A stretch of 64,000 bases of DNA from Pedobacter miscanthi (GTDB lineage Bacteria; Bacteroidota; Bacteroidia; Sphingobacteriales; Sphingobacteriaceae): positions 1-64,000 of the forward strand of contig NZ_QNQU01000023.1 of NCBI RefSeq assembly GCF_003315595.1. Reading direction: 5' to 3'. Of the stretch, positions 44,195 to 51,578 are shown piece after piece. Numbering within the stretch: position 1 is the stretch's first letter; each line of letters begins with the position of its first letter. Under the pieces are notes generated by a model that was given only the letters and a program-made list of their open reading frames with translations, did no database searches and was not told the DNA's origin. The position numbers were made by a program, and so were the translations under genes.

Positions 44195-44356
44195 GGTTAA
44201 TTGTTTAAATTGGTTAACTGGTTAACTGTTGCATGGCTGAATTCTTAATTGCTAACAGAGGTTAATTGTTTAATTGGTTAACTGGTTAATTGTTGCATGA
44301 CTGAATTCTTAATTGCTAGCGGAGGTTAATTGTTTAATTGGTTAACTGGTTAATTG
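44195..44356. repeat. 65-bp tandem repeat, two and a half copies
   Basis: Copies begin at GGTTAATTGTTTAA at 44195, 44260 and 44324 and are 65 and 64 bases long, with a truncated third copy. Each contains GGTTAACTGGTTAA, also found at 2255-2287. An R3-like stub (GTCACCCTGCATGACG) follows near 44376. This fills the 321-base gap 44141-44461. Confidence 0.8.
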
Positions 44357-44461
44357 TTCGTCGCTAATAATTCCAAGTCGTCACCCTGCATGACGATCGC
44401 ACCTGGAAAACGGGCTAAAAACTAATGGTAATCAACAATGTGCGCCAAACGTTCAACGCAT

Positions 44462-44845
44462 TTACAAAACCAGCTCCCGATGCAACCTTAACAAAGTTTC
44501 CTCCGCATCATCACAAAAACCCGGATGTACTTTAGAGCATTGTACAACGGTACTCCGGGTTGCGGTAAGCCACCTGAAACGCGAGGCCTGGTCGTATTGG
44601 CCAATCGATCCGGATCCTTTGGCAGCAACACTGATTCGCTCAAAAGCAGCTAAGTTTTCTTTCAGTTCATCTACATCAACTTCAGCAGAAAAAGCTCTAA
44701 TCCGCGCTTCATTCAACACATATATACTTTTTAAAAATTTTTGCTTGGCGCAAAATAAAATAATGCCCACATTGATAAATTCTTCACGTTCAACCCTCGG
44801 CATCACGCGGATTACAGCATACTCAAATAAGAATTTCCCTTGCAT
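44462..44845 (-). CDS. DUF3037 protein
   Basis: The 127-residue protein matches DUF3037: FEYAVIRVMPRVEREEFINVGIIL near the N-terminus and an FRWLTATRST stretch near residue 95. The biochemical role is unknown. It starts 23 bases inside the upstream HipA-like gene, so the two are translationally coupled, a pairing that recurs in many genomes. It may be an accessory or antitoxin-like partner of that kinase. Confidence 0.83.
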   Translation of the reverse strand: MQGKFLFEYAVIRVMPRVEREEFINVGIILFCAKQKFLKSIYVLNEARIRAFSAEVDVDELKENLAAFERISVAAKGSGSIGQYDQASRFRWLTATRSTVVQCSKVHPGFCDDAEETLLRLHRELVL

Positions 44846-45614
44846 GCTGTGCTTCTTTTAAAAATATATCAGAATTGGCTAATCTTTCCGTCAGGAAATA
44901 AATGTAAGCCTTGCGGTGTTCTTCTTTACTTTCGAAATTGGTTTCACCCTCCAGCCAGTCATCAGGAATTAATCTGATAACCGCTTCAATTTTTTCGGGT
45001 GTAAGGATTTTAATAAATTCTTCGTGTACACTTTGAAGTTCGGTAGCCCATGGCAACAATACATGGTCTTTTACCAGCACAAAAGGTTTAACAGCCTGTT
45101 CTTTCCAGTTTTGCCACGAATGGTGGAAGTAAAGCGATGCACCATGATCAATCAGCCAGAGTTCTTTATGCCAGATCAGCATATTGGTATTCCGGCAGGT
45201 GCGGTCCATATTGGTTAAAAAGCAATCCAGCCACACAATCTGCGAGGCCAGTTTAGCATCAACTGTAGTTACTGTGGGATCGAAAGTAATGGCACCGGAA
45301 AGATAGTGTAATGCTAAATTTAAGCCTACGCTTGCTTTTAATAAATCCTGGATTTCTTCATCAGGCTCTGTTCTTCCGAAGGCCTCATCCAGGTTGGCAA
45401 ACACCAATTCGGGTACAAGTAGTCCCAAAATACGGGCAATTTCACCGCCGATTAATTCAGCAATTAAAGCCCTTGTACCCTGCCCGGCACCTCTAAATTT
45501 AAGTACGTATAAAAAATTATCGTCGGCCTCTGCAATGGCGGGCATAGAGCCTCCTTCGCGCAAAGGCGTAACATAACGGGTAACATTTACTGTTCTGAGT
45601 TGTAAATCGTTCAT
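44823..45614 (-). CDS. HipA-like kinase family protein
   Basis: The 263-residue protein belongs to the short HipA-like family (HipA_2). It has FLYVLKFRGAGQG as a glycine-rich nucleotide region, a conserved LIGGEIARILGLLVPELV, a catalytic-loop-like TNMDRTCRNTNMLIW with D and N, and IDHGASLYFHH where a metal-binding DFG-like site would be. HipA proteins are serine/threonine kinases; the target here is unknown. I chose ATG 45614 (MNDLQLR) over an upstream start at 45635. The DUF3037 gene overlaps its end. No HipB-type DNA-binding antitoxin is nearby. Confidence 0.8.
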   Translation of the reverse strand: MNDLQLRTVNVTRYVTPLREGGSMPAIAEADDNFLYVLKFRGAGQGTRALIAELIGGEIARILGLLVPELVFANLDEAFGRTEPDEEIQDLLKASVGLNLALHYLSGAITFDPTVTTVDAKLASQIVWLDCFLTNMDRTCRNTNMLIWHKELWLIDHGASLYFHHSWQNWKEQAVKPFVLVKDHVLLPWATELQSVHEEFIKILTPEKIEAVIRLIPDDWLEGETNFESKEEHRKAYIYFLTERLANSDIFLKEAQHAREILI

Positions 45615-45743
45615 ATCTGCAGATAGAATGGCCATTTATTTTAATTTGGACACAATTCTAAACTTGCTGCAAATTTAGCAGATTTTCAACAATAAATCAG
45701 TCAGCGTATGGTAGTAATGCTTACGGTTGAAATGAAAGCAGGT

Positions 45744-45932
45744 TTAATCGTGCCCTAAGTAAGCATTTCCGGCCGGGGTCATTGCCGACGACCATTGTAC
45801 CGATTCGCGGTTGATCTTAATCAGTCCCATACTTTCCAGTTCTTCATACTTCTCTTCCATGCCACCCAAAACCGACGAACTTACCTGTTGGTTTATAACT
45901 TCTAACAGCGATATAATTTCTGATCTTTCCAT
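45744..45932 (-). CDS. Small hypothetical protein
   Basis: The 62-residue product is soluble, acidic and helical at the N-terminus (ERSEIISLLEVINQQVSSSVLGGMEEKYEELE), with a C-terminal stretch like a small winged-helix wing (LIKINRESVQWSSAMTPAGNAYL). Only parts are quoted to locate the regions. The pattern MTPAGNAYL resembles ends of small transcriptional or dimer proteins, but I cannot name a family. It is a single gene upstream of the HipA-like gene, 129 bases away. Confidence 0.5.
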   Translation of the reverse strand: MERSEIISLLEVINQQVSSSVLGGMEEKYEELESMGLIKINRESVQWSSAMTPAGNAYLGHD

Positions 45933-46043
45933 AACAATATTGATTAGATAATTGAATTAACATAAATATAACCAAAATGTTTCTGGCATAACTAAACATT
46001 TTCAGGGCTTTGAGGTTGTACATATATCCCGGATCTGATTGTT

Positions 46044-46424
46044 ATGGAAGCACACATTTATCACCTTTTTATTATGGCATTGCCCGTTGCATGCATCGCA
46101 TGGACGGTTACCAAAGAAGAAATTTTTAAAGAGGCTCGCGAATTTTGTGTTGATCGTTCGAAAAACTGCAATAAATTAATAAAACGGAAATTTTTCTATG
46201 TATTTACCTGCGAATACTGTTTCAGTCACTATGTAACCTTACTCCTGTTATTCATTACCAATTTTACACTGCTTTATCCCGATTGGCGTGGTTACATCAT
46301 TTCATTTTTCTCTATCGTTTGGATAGCAAATGTATACATGAGTTTGTATAACATCATCAGGATCGACTTGAAAAAGGAAAAAATAAAGGTGGCAAAAGAA
46401 GAATCGGAGCTGAAGAACGATTAA
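46044..46424 (+). CDS. Small membrane protein with a CxxC motif
   Basis: The 126-residue protein has an N-terminal hydrophobic segment (residues 7-24), then basic sequence with FVCEYCFSHY-like CEYC near residue 59, and two more membrane segments (about 65-82 and 88-110), ending in a charged tail. The family is not recognised; proteins with this layout are often annotated as hypothetical. It precedes the KTSC and Fpg-like genes in the same direction with a 42-base gap and could be co-transcribed. Confidence 0.55.
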   Translation: MEAHIYHLFIMALPVACIAWTVTKEEIFKEAREFCVDRSKNCNKLIKRKFFYVFTCEYCFSHYVTLLLLFITNFTLLYPDWRGYIISFFSIVWIANVYMSLYNIIRIDLKKEKIKVAKEESELKND

Positions 46425-46466
46425 AACCATTTGCAATAGAAGCTGTTTTTAAATAAACCTGCGATT

Positions 46467-46670
46467 ATGCCTTCATCAGTAATTAAATATTTTAGTTATG
46501 ATGCAGATCGGAAAACATTAAAAATCATGTTCATCACCGATATGTTTTACCTGTATAAAAATGTACCCGTGCGAATTTATAAAATGTTAAAGGCATCGGG
46601 CTCTAAAGGAAGATACTTTAACAGTTATATTAAAGATAAGTTTAAGTTTCAAAAACTGGAGGAAGAATAA
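46467..46670 (+). CDS. KTSC-domain protein
   Basis: The 67-residue protein is a KTSC domain: SSVIKYFSYDADRKTLKIMF, YLYKNVPVRIYKMLKASGSKGRYFN given only in part, and a terminal KDKFKF. The domain is named for a lysyl-tRNA synthetase C-terminal extension, and free-standing copies are thought to bind nucleic acid. The Fpg/Nei-like gene begins after a single base, so the two form a tight operon and may act on the same DNA. Confidence 0.8.
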   Translation: MPSSVIKYFSYDADRKTLKIMFITDMFYLYKNVPVRIYKMLKASGSKGRYFNSYIKDKFKFQKLEEE

Positions 46671-46671
46671 T

Positions 46672-47415
46672 ATGCCCGAAGGCCCGTCGATTGTAATTTT
46701 GAAAGATTTAATTAAAGACCTGCATTTAGGCAAGCCCGAAATACTGGAAGTTGAAGGCAGTGCAAAAAATTTAGATAAAGACAGGCTGCTCCACGAGAAA
46801 ATACAGGATTTTAAAAGCTGGGGCAAACATTTCCTGATTTGTTTTAAAGATTTTACCCTCCGCATCCATTTTATGTTGTTTGGCACTTATCTGATCAACG
46901 CGCACAAAAAAACAAAGCTTACACTGGGCCTTGCTTTTAAAAATGACGAACTGAATTTTTATACCTGCAAGGTAGACCTGCTTGAAGGTAATGTTAAAGA
47001 ACATTACAATTGGGAAAACGATATAATGGCAGAGGAATGGAATAGCAGGGCTGCCATTAAAAAACTCAAAGAAATGCCCGAAGCACTGGTATGCGATGTG
47101 CTGTTGGATCAGCATATATTTAGCGGGGTGGGTAATATTATCAAAAATGAGGTTTTATACCGCATAAAAGTACATCCATTAAATAAGATTGAAGATTTAC
47201 CACCCGCAAAGGTAAAGGCTTTAGTAAAAGAAGCCAGAAATTATAGTTTCGATTTTTTAAAATGGAAAAAGGAAAATACCTTAAGTAAACATTGGGAGGT
47301 TTATAGTCAGAAAGAATGTCCGCGGAAACATCCAATCACTAAAAAGGAACTTGGCAAAACACACAGGCAAACTTACTATTGCGGGAAATGCCAAAAGCTT
47401 TATCAGCAAAATTAA
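46672..47415 (+). CDS. Fpg/Nei-family DNA glycosylase-like protein
   Basis: The 247-residue protein begins MPEGP, the family N-terminus with catalytic proline 2 and glutamate 3. It has a conserved lysine in SWGKHFLI, the helix-two-turn-helix DQHIFSGVGNIIKNEVLYR near residue 145, and a C-terminal zinc-finger region CPRKHP...YYCGKCQ. The finger is C-H-C-C rather than four cysteines in the usual spacing. It probably excises damaged bases. It is slightly shorter than classic Fpg (about 270) and belongs to a divergent Bacteroidota branch. Confidence 0.85.
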   Translation: MPEGPSIVILKDLIKDLHLGKPEILEVEGSAKNLDKDRLLHEKIQDFKSWGKHFLICFKDFTLRIHFMLFGTYLINAHKKTKLTLGLAFKNDELNFYTCKVDLLEGNVKEHYNWENDIMAEEWNSRAAIKKLKEMPEALVCDVLLDQHIFSGVGNIIKNEVLYRIKVHPLNKIEDLPPAKVKALVKEARNYSFDFLKWKKENTLSKHWEVYSQKECPRKHPITKKELGKTHRQTYYCGKCQKLYQQN

Positions 47416-47537
47416 GTCCCACTTTTTTAATTTTTTATGAAATATTTAAAAAACTAATTTACAGCAACTTAAGCCTAAAATCAATCAAAAAGCGGTTAAT
47501 TAATTATAATTTTAAAGTAAAAGAAGTGTTAAAGCTA

Positions 47538-47567
47538 TTGTATTTTTAGAAACTACTCCTATATTTG
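47538..47567 (+). promoter_or_regulatory. Orphan consensus promoter
   Basis: TTG at 47538-47540, exactly 19 bases, then TATATTTG at 47560-47567. No protein gene begins downstream on this strand; instead an intrinsic terminator follows at 47591. Confidence 0.6.
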
Positions 47568-47572
47568 TCCTC

Positions 47573-47625
47573 GAGAGCGTTAATTTAGATACGGGTATAT
47601 GGCTTAGGCTGTATGCCCGTTTTTT
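47573..47625 (+). ncRNA. Candidate short RNA, antisense to the 3' end of idi
   Basis: A consensus promoter is followed, after about 20 bases, by a 13-pair hairpin: arms at 47591-47603 and 47608-47620 with loop TTAG, then six T. All 13 pairs form, three as G-U. The predicted transcript is about 50 bases, has no start codon of note and overlaps the last 20 bases of idi on the other strand. It may be an sRNA, or the hairpin may simply end the fpg-like transcript. Confidence 0.45.
47591..47625 (+). terminator. Strong intrinsic terminator
   Basis: ACGGGTATATGGC pairs along all 13 bases with GCTGTATGCCCGT around TTAG, followed by TTTTTT at 47620-47625. It points along the plus strand; on the minus strand there is no T run. 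Confidence 0.8.
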
Positions 47626-48146
47626 GTTTCAGCAAGTTTTACGTGCTCCATAACTTTGCTTAAACAAATTTTTAGCCATGGCGTATAAACCTGAGGATTT
47701 GTCTTTATATCATTGGCTAATGTTTCCAGATCGATATATTTAAAAGTTTCTACCTCTTCCCTGTTAATCACCGGAAGTATGTCGCTGGCACCAAAAAAAA
47801 CATGGTCAACCTCATGCTCTGTTAAACCGTCTTCAAATTTGGCTTTATAGGTAAATTTAAAAAGATAATTAAGTTCACAATCCATCCCCATTTCTTCATT
47901 TAAGCGCCTTTTGGCAGCCGCTATATTGGTTTCGCCTAATCGAGGGTGACTGCAGCAGGTATTGGTCCACAGGCCGCCTGAGTGGTATTTGCTTAACGCA
48001 CGTTGTTGTAACAGCAATTCTTTTTTAGAATTAAAGATAAAAACAGAAAAAGCACGATGAAGCAAGCCCTTTTCGTGTGCTTCTATTTTTTCCATCTGGC
48101 CCACGGGCTTATCATCCTGATCAACCAGAATAACTTGTTCTTCCAT
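47604..48146 (-). CDS. idi: Isopentenyl-diphosphate delta-isomerase (type 1)
   Basis: Idi converts isopentenyl to dimethylallyl diphosphate, the starter for terpenoids. The 180-residue Nudix-fold protein has the active-site cysteine in NTCCSHPRLGE, RRLNEEMGM near residue 85, and LTEHEVDHVF with metal ligands. Its start directly abuts the stop codon of the phytoene synthase-like gene, so it is the last gene of the light-regulator operon. The stop codon lies in the loop of the plus-strand terminator. Confidence 0.94.
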   Translation of the reverse strand: MEEQVILVDQDDKPVGQMEKIEAHEKGLLHRAFSVFIFNSKKELLLQQRALSKYHSGGLWTNTCCSHPRLGETNIAAAKRRLNEEMGMDCELNYLFKFTYKAKFEDGLTEHEVDHVFFGASDILPVINREEVETFKYIDLETLANDIKTNPQVYTPWLKICLSKVMEHVKLAETKNGHTA

Positions 48147-48983
48147 TTAAATTACATTTAGCTTATTGCGGATAATCGAGTCGAACATCAAGCCCACTTT
48201 ATGGGTATTGGAAATCCTGATCCGCTCCGTCATAATTTTTTCGGCGCTTAACTGCTTAATTTTGGTAAATAGTTTTTTATAATAGATATACGACAAATAT
48301 ACACCATTCCTGGCGCTTGGGGGTAACATTTTGATACCGGCCAGGGCTATGGCAAACTCTTCTTCAATCTCCTCCTCTATCTCCCTTTTCTGGTTATCGC
48401 AAAACAAAGCAAGGTTAACATTAGGAAAATAATTACGGTTTAAACTTTGATGATCGGCTTTAACATCACGTAAAAAATTTACTTTTTGAAAAGCAGAGCC
48501 CAGTTTCATCGCGTAAGGTTTTAACTGTTCGTAATTGGCCTGATTACCGCCTGTAAAAATCTTTAAACACATTAAGCCCACAACCTCGGCAGAACCTAAT
48601 ATATATTCGTTATAAAGTTCGGAGGTATATTTTTGGGTAGAAAGGTCCATTTCCATGCTTTTTAAAAAAAGATGGATCAGCTCATGATCGATTTGATAAT
48701 GATTAACTATCTTTTGAAATGAGTTTAGGATTGGGTTTAAACTGATGCCTAAATTAATCGCTTCAAAAGTGTCTTGTTTGAATTTATCCAGCAGAAATTT
48801 TTTATCATAGTGATGAAAACTGTCTACAATTTCATCTGCCAAACGCACAAAACCATAAATTGAATGGATGGGCATGCGCAGTTCTTTACCAAGAAAATAG
48901 ATGCCAAAAGAAAAACTGGTACTATAACGCTTGGTGGTGAGCCGGCTACAATCGGCAGATAGCTGATCAAAAATTTCTTTCAT
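48147..48983 (-). CDS. Phytoene/squalene synthase-like protein (CrtB-like)
   Basis: The 278-residue protein is a head-to-head prenyl transferase. It has the first aspartate motif in IYGFVRLADEIVD (near residue 40) and the second in FLRDVKADHQSLNRNYFP (near 155), plus TKRYSTSFSFG at the N-terminus. I start at ATG 48983, which gives the conserved MKEIFDQLSADCSRL; the longer frame from 49019 reaches further into merR. It overlaps the regulator by 17 bases. It most likely makes phytoene, but no desaturase (crtI) is in the window. Confidence 0.88.
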   Translation of the reverse strand: MKEIFDQLSADCSRLTTKRYSTSFSFGIYFLGKELRMPIHSIYGFVRLADEIVDSFHHYDKKFLLDKFKQDTFEAINLGISLNPILNSFQKIVNHYQIDHELIHLFLKSMEMDLSTQKYTSELYNEYILGSAEVVGLMCLKIFTGGNQANYEQLKPYAMKLGSAFQKVNFLRDVKADHQSLNRNYFPNVNLALFCDNQKREIEEEIEEEFAIALAGIKMLPPSARNGVYLSYIYYKKLFTKIKQLSAEKIMTERIRISNTHKVGLMFDSIIRNKLNVI

Positions 48984-49872
48984 GTAAAATGGGATAATTA
49001 ATGGATGTTTCAAATTCATCGAGCGTTTTAAACCAGTTGATGTGACCTATATTTTTTAGGTTACCGATTAACTGACTGTTTCCGGCAAGATGGATCCGGG
49101 TGGATGTGCATATTTCGGATAATTGATCTATATATTTCTGTGCTGCAGTAACTGTTCTCGATTTTACCATAAAAAGTAAAACCTGGTTAATATTTAGCGT
49201 CGAAAATACCCGTTCGATAGAATCTAACGGAACTTTACTCCCTAAAAAAATAACCTGATGACCATGCATCCTTAACATATAACTGGCAAAAAGCAATCCG
49301 ATATCGTGATCTTCATCTTCGGGCAGAAAAAGGAGCCATTTATCTGAAGATGTACTTGCAAATGGAAGGTTATTTATGTGTGTAAATATTTTCTGACGGA
49401 TAATATTGGATAAAAAGTGCTCATGGGCAGGGCAAATATCGTCTTTTCGCCACATTAAGCCCAAACGTACCAGCAAGGGATACATGATTTTCCGGTAACA
49501 ATCCGAAAGGCCGAATTTACTTATTCCATCATCAATTAAATGATTAAAAGAGGGCTCATCAAAAGCTAATCCGCTGTTAATTAACTTAGATATATAATAT
49601 TCCGTTTCTTTATCAGGAGAAGGGTAAGTAAGCTGCTGATCTAAAAGCTGTTCTATATCCTCATCAGAAAGACTACAGATTTTAGAAATTTTAAGGCCAC
49701 TTTTATTTAAACTAACAATATTTAAGAGCTTTCTAAGCTGTTTATCATCGTAAAGGCGCGTATTGCCCTCTGTACGCATGGGGCTTAATGCATGGTACCG
49801 TTGCTCCCAGATCCTGATGGTATGAGAATGAATGCCCGAAAGCTGTTCAAGATCTGAGATAGAATAGGTCAT
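48967..49872 (-). CDS. CarH/LitR-like MerR regulator with B12-binding domain
   Basis: The 301-residue protein has a MerR helix-turn-helix (YSISDLEQLSGIHSHTIRIW, residues 3-22, with WEQRY and NTRLY), a four-helix region and a C-terminal cobalamin domain. The light-sensing Wx9EH motif of CarH is present (W141, E151, H152), and the B12-ligand motif E/DxHxxG appears as E187-D-H189-D-I-G192. It therefore probably represses its operon in the dark using adenosylcobalamin and releases it in light. It leads the crtB-like and idi genes. A 13-base inverted repeat covers its start codon. Confidence 0.87.
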   Translation of the reverse strand: MTYSISDLEQLSGIHSHTIRIWEQRYHALSPMRTEGNTRLYDDKQLRKLLNIVSLNKSGLKISKICSLSDEDIEQLLDQQLTYPSPDKETEYYISKLINSGLAFDEPSFNHLIDDGISKFGLSDCYRKIMYPLLVRLGLMWRKDDICPAHEHFLSNIIRQKIFTHINNLPFASTSSDKWLLFLPEDEDHDIGLLFASYMLRMHGHQVIFLGSKVPLDSIERVFSTLNINQVLLFMVKSRTVTAAQKYIDQLSEICTSTRIHLAGNSQLIGNLKNIGHINWFKTLDEFETSINYPILHERNF

Positions 49873-49915
49873 TTATTTTGTTTAAATATATTCAATAAAA
49901 TCTAAACAAAATAAA
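49872..49915. promoter_or_regulatory. Perfect 13-bp inverted repeat, likely autoregulatory operator
   Basis: TTTATTTTGTTTA (49872-49884) and TAAACAAAATAAA (49903-49915) are exact complements separated by 18 bases. The left arm begins at the first base of the regulator's start codon. The size and position suit a MerR-type repressor blocking its own promoter. Confidence 0.55.
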
Positions 49916-49935
49916 TTAAAGAAAGTTTTTTTTTG

Positions 49936-50059
49936 CAGTCGGATGTTACCATCTGACTGATTAATCCTAATTTTCAGAATAAGTGTCGGATGGTAACATC
50001 CAACACGATCCGAAAACGGTTCTACATGAAACTAAGTGCCGGATCGTAACATCTGACAC
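49936..50059. repeat. Three related 24-bp palindromes
   Basis: Copies lie at 49936-49959, 49983-50006 and 50036-50059. Each has ten-base arms of the form GTGTCGGATG with a four-base loop (TTAC or GTAA) and one to three mismatches. Centres are 47 and 53 bases apart. They lie between the end of the NmrA-like gene and the carH-like gene. Confidence 0.7.
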
Positions 50060-50074
50060 CACCTCGGAAAACCG

Positions 50075-50950
50075 TTACTCAAAGGCAGATTTATATTCCT
50101 GAACGAAATCAATAAATTTTCTTGGAGCTTTACCGGTAACCTCTTCCACCGCATTGCTGATGACCGCGGCTTCGCCACGGGCATAATGCGCATAATCTTC
50201 TATTAAACCGGCTGCCTGCCATGCTGGGAAACCAACTTTTAATAAAGCACTTTGCATTTCTTCATCGGAAACATTAATATACCTTATCTCCCTTCCCATT
50301 ACCTGCGAAAGAATTTTAGCTATTTCCTGATGAGTAATAGCTTCCGGTCCGGTAATGTTGTAAATATGGTTCTCATGTCCGGCTGTGGTTAGCACTTTCA
50401 GCGCAACGGCTGCAATATCGCGGATATCAACCAGGCTGATTTTGGCATTGCCAGCGGTAGCAAAAAACTGCTGCTGGTATTTAATCGGCTCGGCAAAGCC
50501 CAATAATCCCTGCATAAAAAGGTTTGGCCTCAAAAAAGTATACTGCAAACCCGATTCCCTGATTTTCTGTTCTACAACTGCGTGGTAACGCAAAAAACGT
50601 ACCGGCGAATTTACATCGGCAGCAAACTGTGATAATTTCACCAGGTGTTTTACGCCGTTTTTTCGGGCAGAATATACAAAATTACACTGGAGATCTTCGG
50701 CTTCTTCTGATGAATTAGTTACCAGAAAAACTTTTTCTATACCTTTTAAGGCACTTACAATGCTTTGTTTGTCTTTAAAATCGCCAACTACCAGTTCGGC
50801 ACCATTTAGCTGTTTTAAAGTTTTAGCCAGATCTAAATTTCTTACCATTGCCCTAAAAGGGATGTTGTGATCGCCTAGTTGTTTAGCCAATGCAGACCCT
50901 ACGCTACCAGTGGCACCGATAACCAGTATGGTTGGTTGTGAATGTGTCAT
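50075..50950 (-). CDS. NmrA-like NAD(P)-binding reductase
   Basis: The 291-residue protein has the Rossmann loop VIGATGSVGSALAKQL (residues 11-26) of the atypical short-chain dehydrogenase/NmrA group, followed by NGAELVVGDFKDKQSIVSALKG. The region YTFLRPNLFMQGLLG and a C-terminal TGKAPRKFIDFV are typical of the QOR2/NmrA-like branch. It may be a quinone or redox-sensing reductase; the substrate is unknown. It is a single gene upstream of the carotenoid operon, which has its own regulation. Confidence 0.85.
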   Translation of the reverse strand: MTHSQPTILVIGATGSVGSALAKQLGDHNIPFRAMVRNLDLAKTLKQLNGAELVVGDFKDKQSIVSALKGIEKVFLVTNSSEEAEDLQCNFVYSARKNGVKHLVKLSQFAADVNSPVRFLRYHAVVEQKIRESGLQYTFLRPNLFMQGLLGFAEPIKYQQQFFATAGNAKISLVDIRDIAAVALKVLTTAGHENHIYNITGPEAITHQEIAKILSQVMGREIRYINVSDEEMQSALLKVGFPAWQAAGLIEDYAHYARGEAAVISNAVEEVTGKAPRKFIDFVQEYKSAFE

Positions 50951-51020
50951 GTTTTTAAGATTTAATTACATCACAAATTTCAACCTTCAGACAGGAATAA
51001 AATTGTAAGAAAACGAAGAC

Positions 51021-51299
51021 CTAGTTAAAACGTTTTTCGGTTAAGAGTACGCCCCTTTCGCCATTACCCGTTTCGATGGTATGTACATGTTTGTAAGAAT
51101 GGCTAAAAAAATCGTAACCATGTTCCATTTGTTTAATGGCAACTGTATTTACCGGATATTTCAGGTTGGTTTGCATACACAACAAACTGCCATTAGCCAG
51201 TAGAAGAAAATCGCAATCGTAACCTTTTTCCTGTAGTTCGATAACTTTTTTGGTGATAGATACGTTTAATCTATTGGTGGTGCGGATTTTACGTTTCAT
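51021..51299 (-). CDS. Small conserved-looking hypothetical protein
   Basis: The 92-residue protein is soluble. It begins with a basic stretch (MKRKIRTTNRLNVSITKK), has a hydrophobic middle (CDFLLLANGSLLCMQT) and ends in TEKRFN. I cannot name a family. It is read alone, 70 bases before the NmrA-like gene in the same direction, so they may be co-transcribed. The 279-base spacer 51300-51578 holds the divergent LytTR gene's promoter region, with no clear consensus box. Confidence 0.5.
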   Translation of the reverse strand: MKRKIRTTNRLNVSITKKVIELQEKGYDCDFLLLANGSLLCMQTNLKYPVNTVAIKQMEHGYDFFSHSYKHVHTIETGNGERGVLLTEKRFN

Positions 51300-51578
51300 G
51301 GGACATTGGTTTTAGGGATGATTATTAGGTTATTAAATATATCTATTAATAACCACGTTTCAAAATACAATATATTGTTATACAAGTAATTAAAACATTT
51401 TGTTTTGATTATCATCTTGCCGGTTATCAACGTCTGTGCTACAGGGATAGCAATTTAACGCCAGATAGGATAATGTATCTTCTTTATTACATACTATACT
51501 AAGTAAACACACAAAATAAAAATAATTTCTTTATTTAAAAATGCATGCCATAAATTAGTATACCTTAACACACACACA

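Noticed and set aside
48984..49019. Longer start of the phytoene synthase-like gene
   Set aside because: The extra 12 residues (MNLKHPLIIPFY) are not family-like and would extend the overlap with the regulator; ATG 48983 is better.
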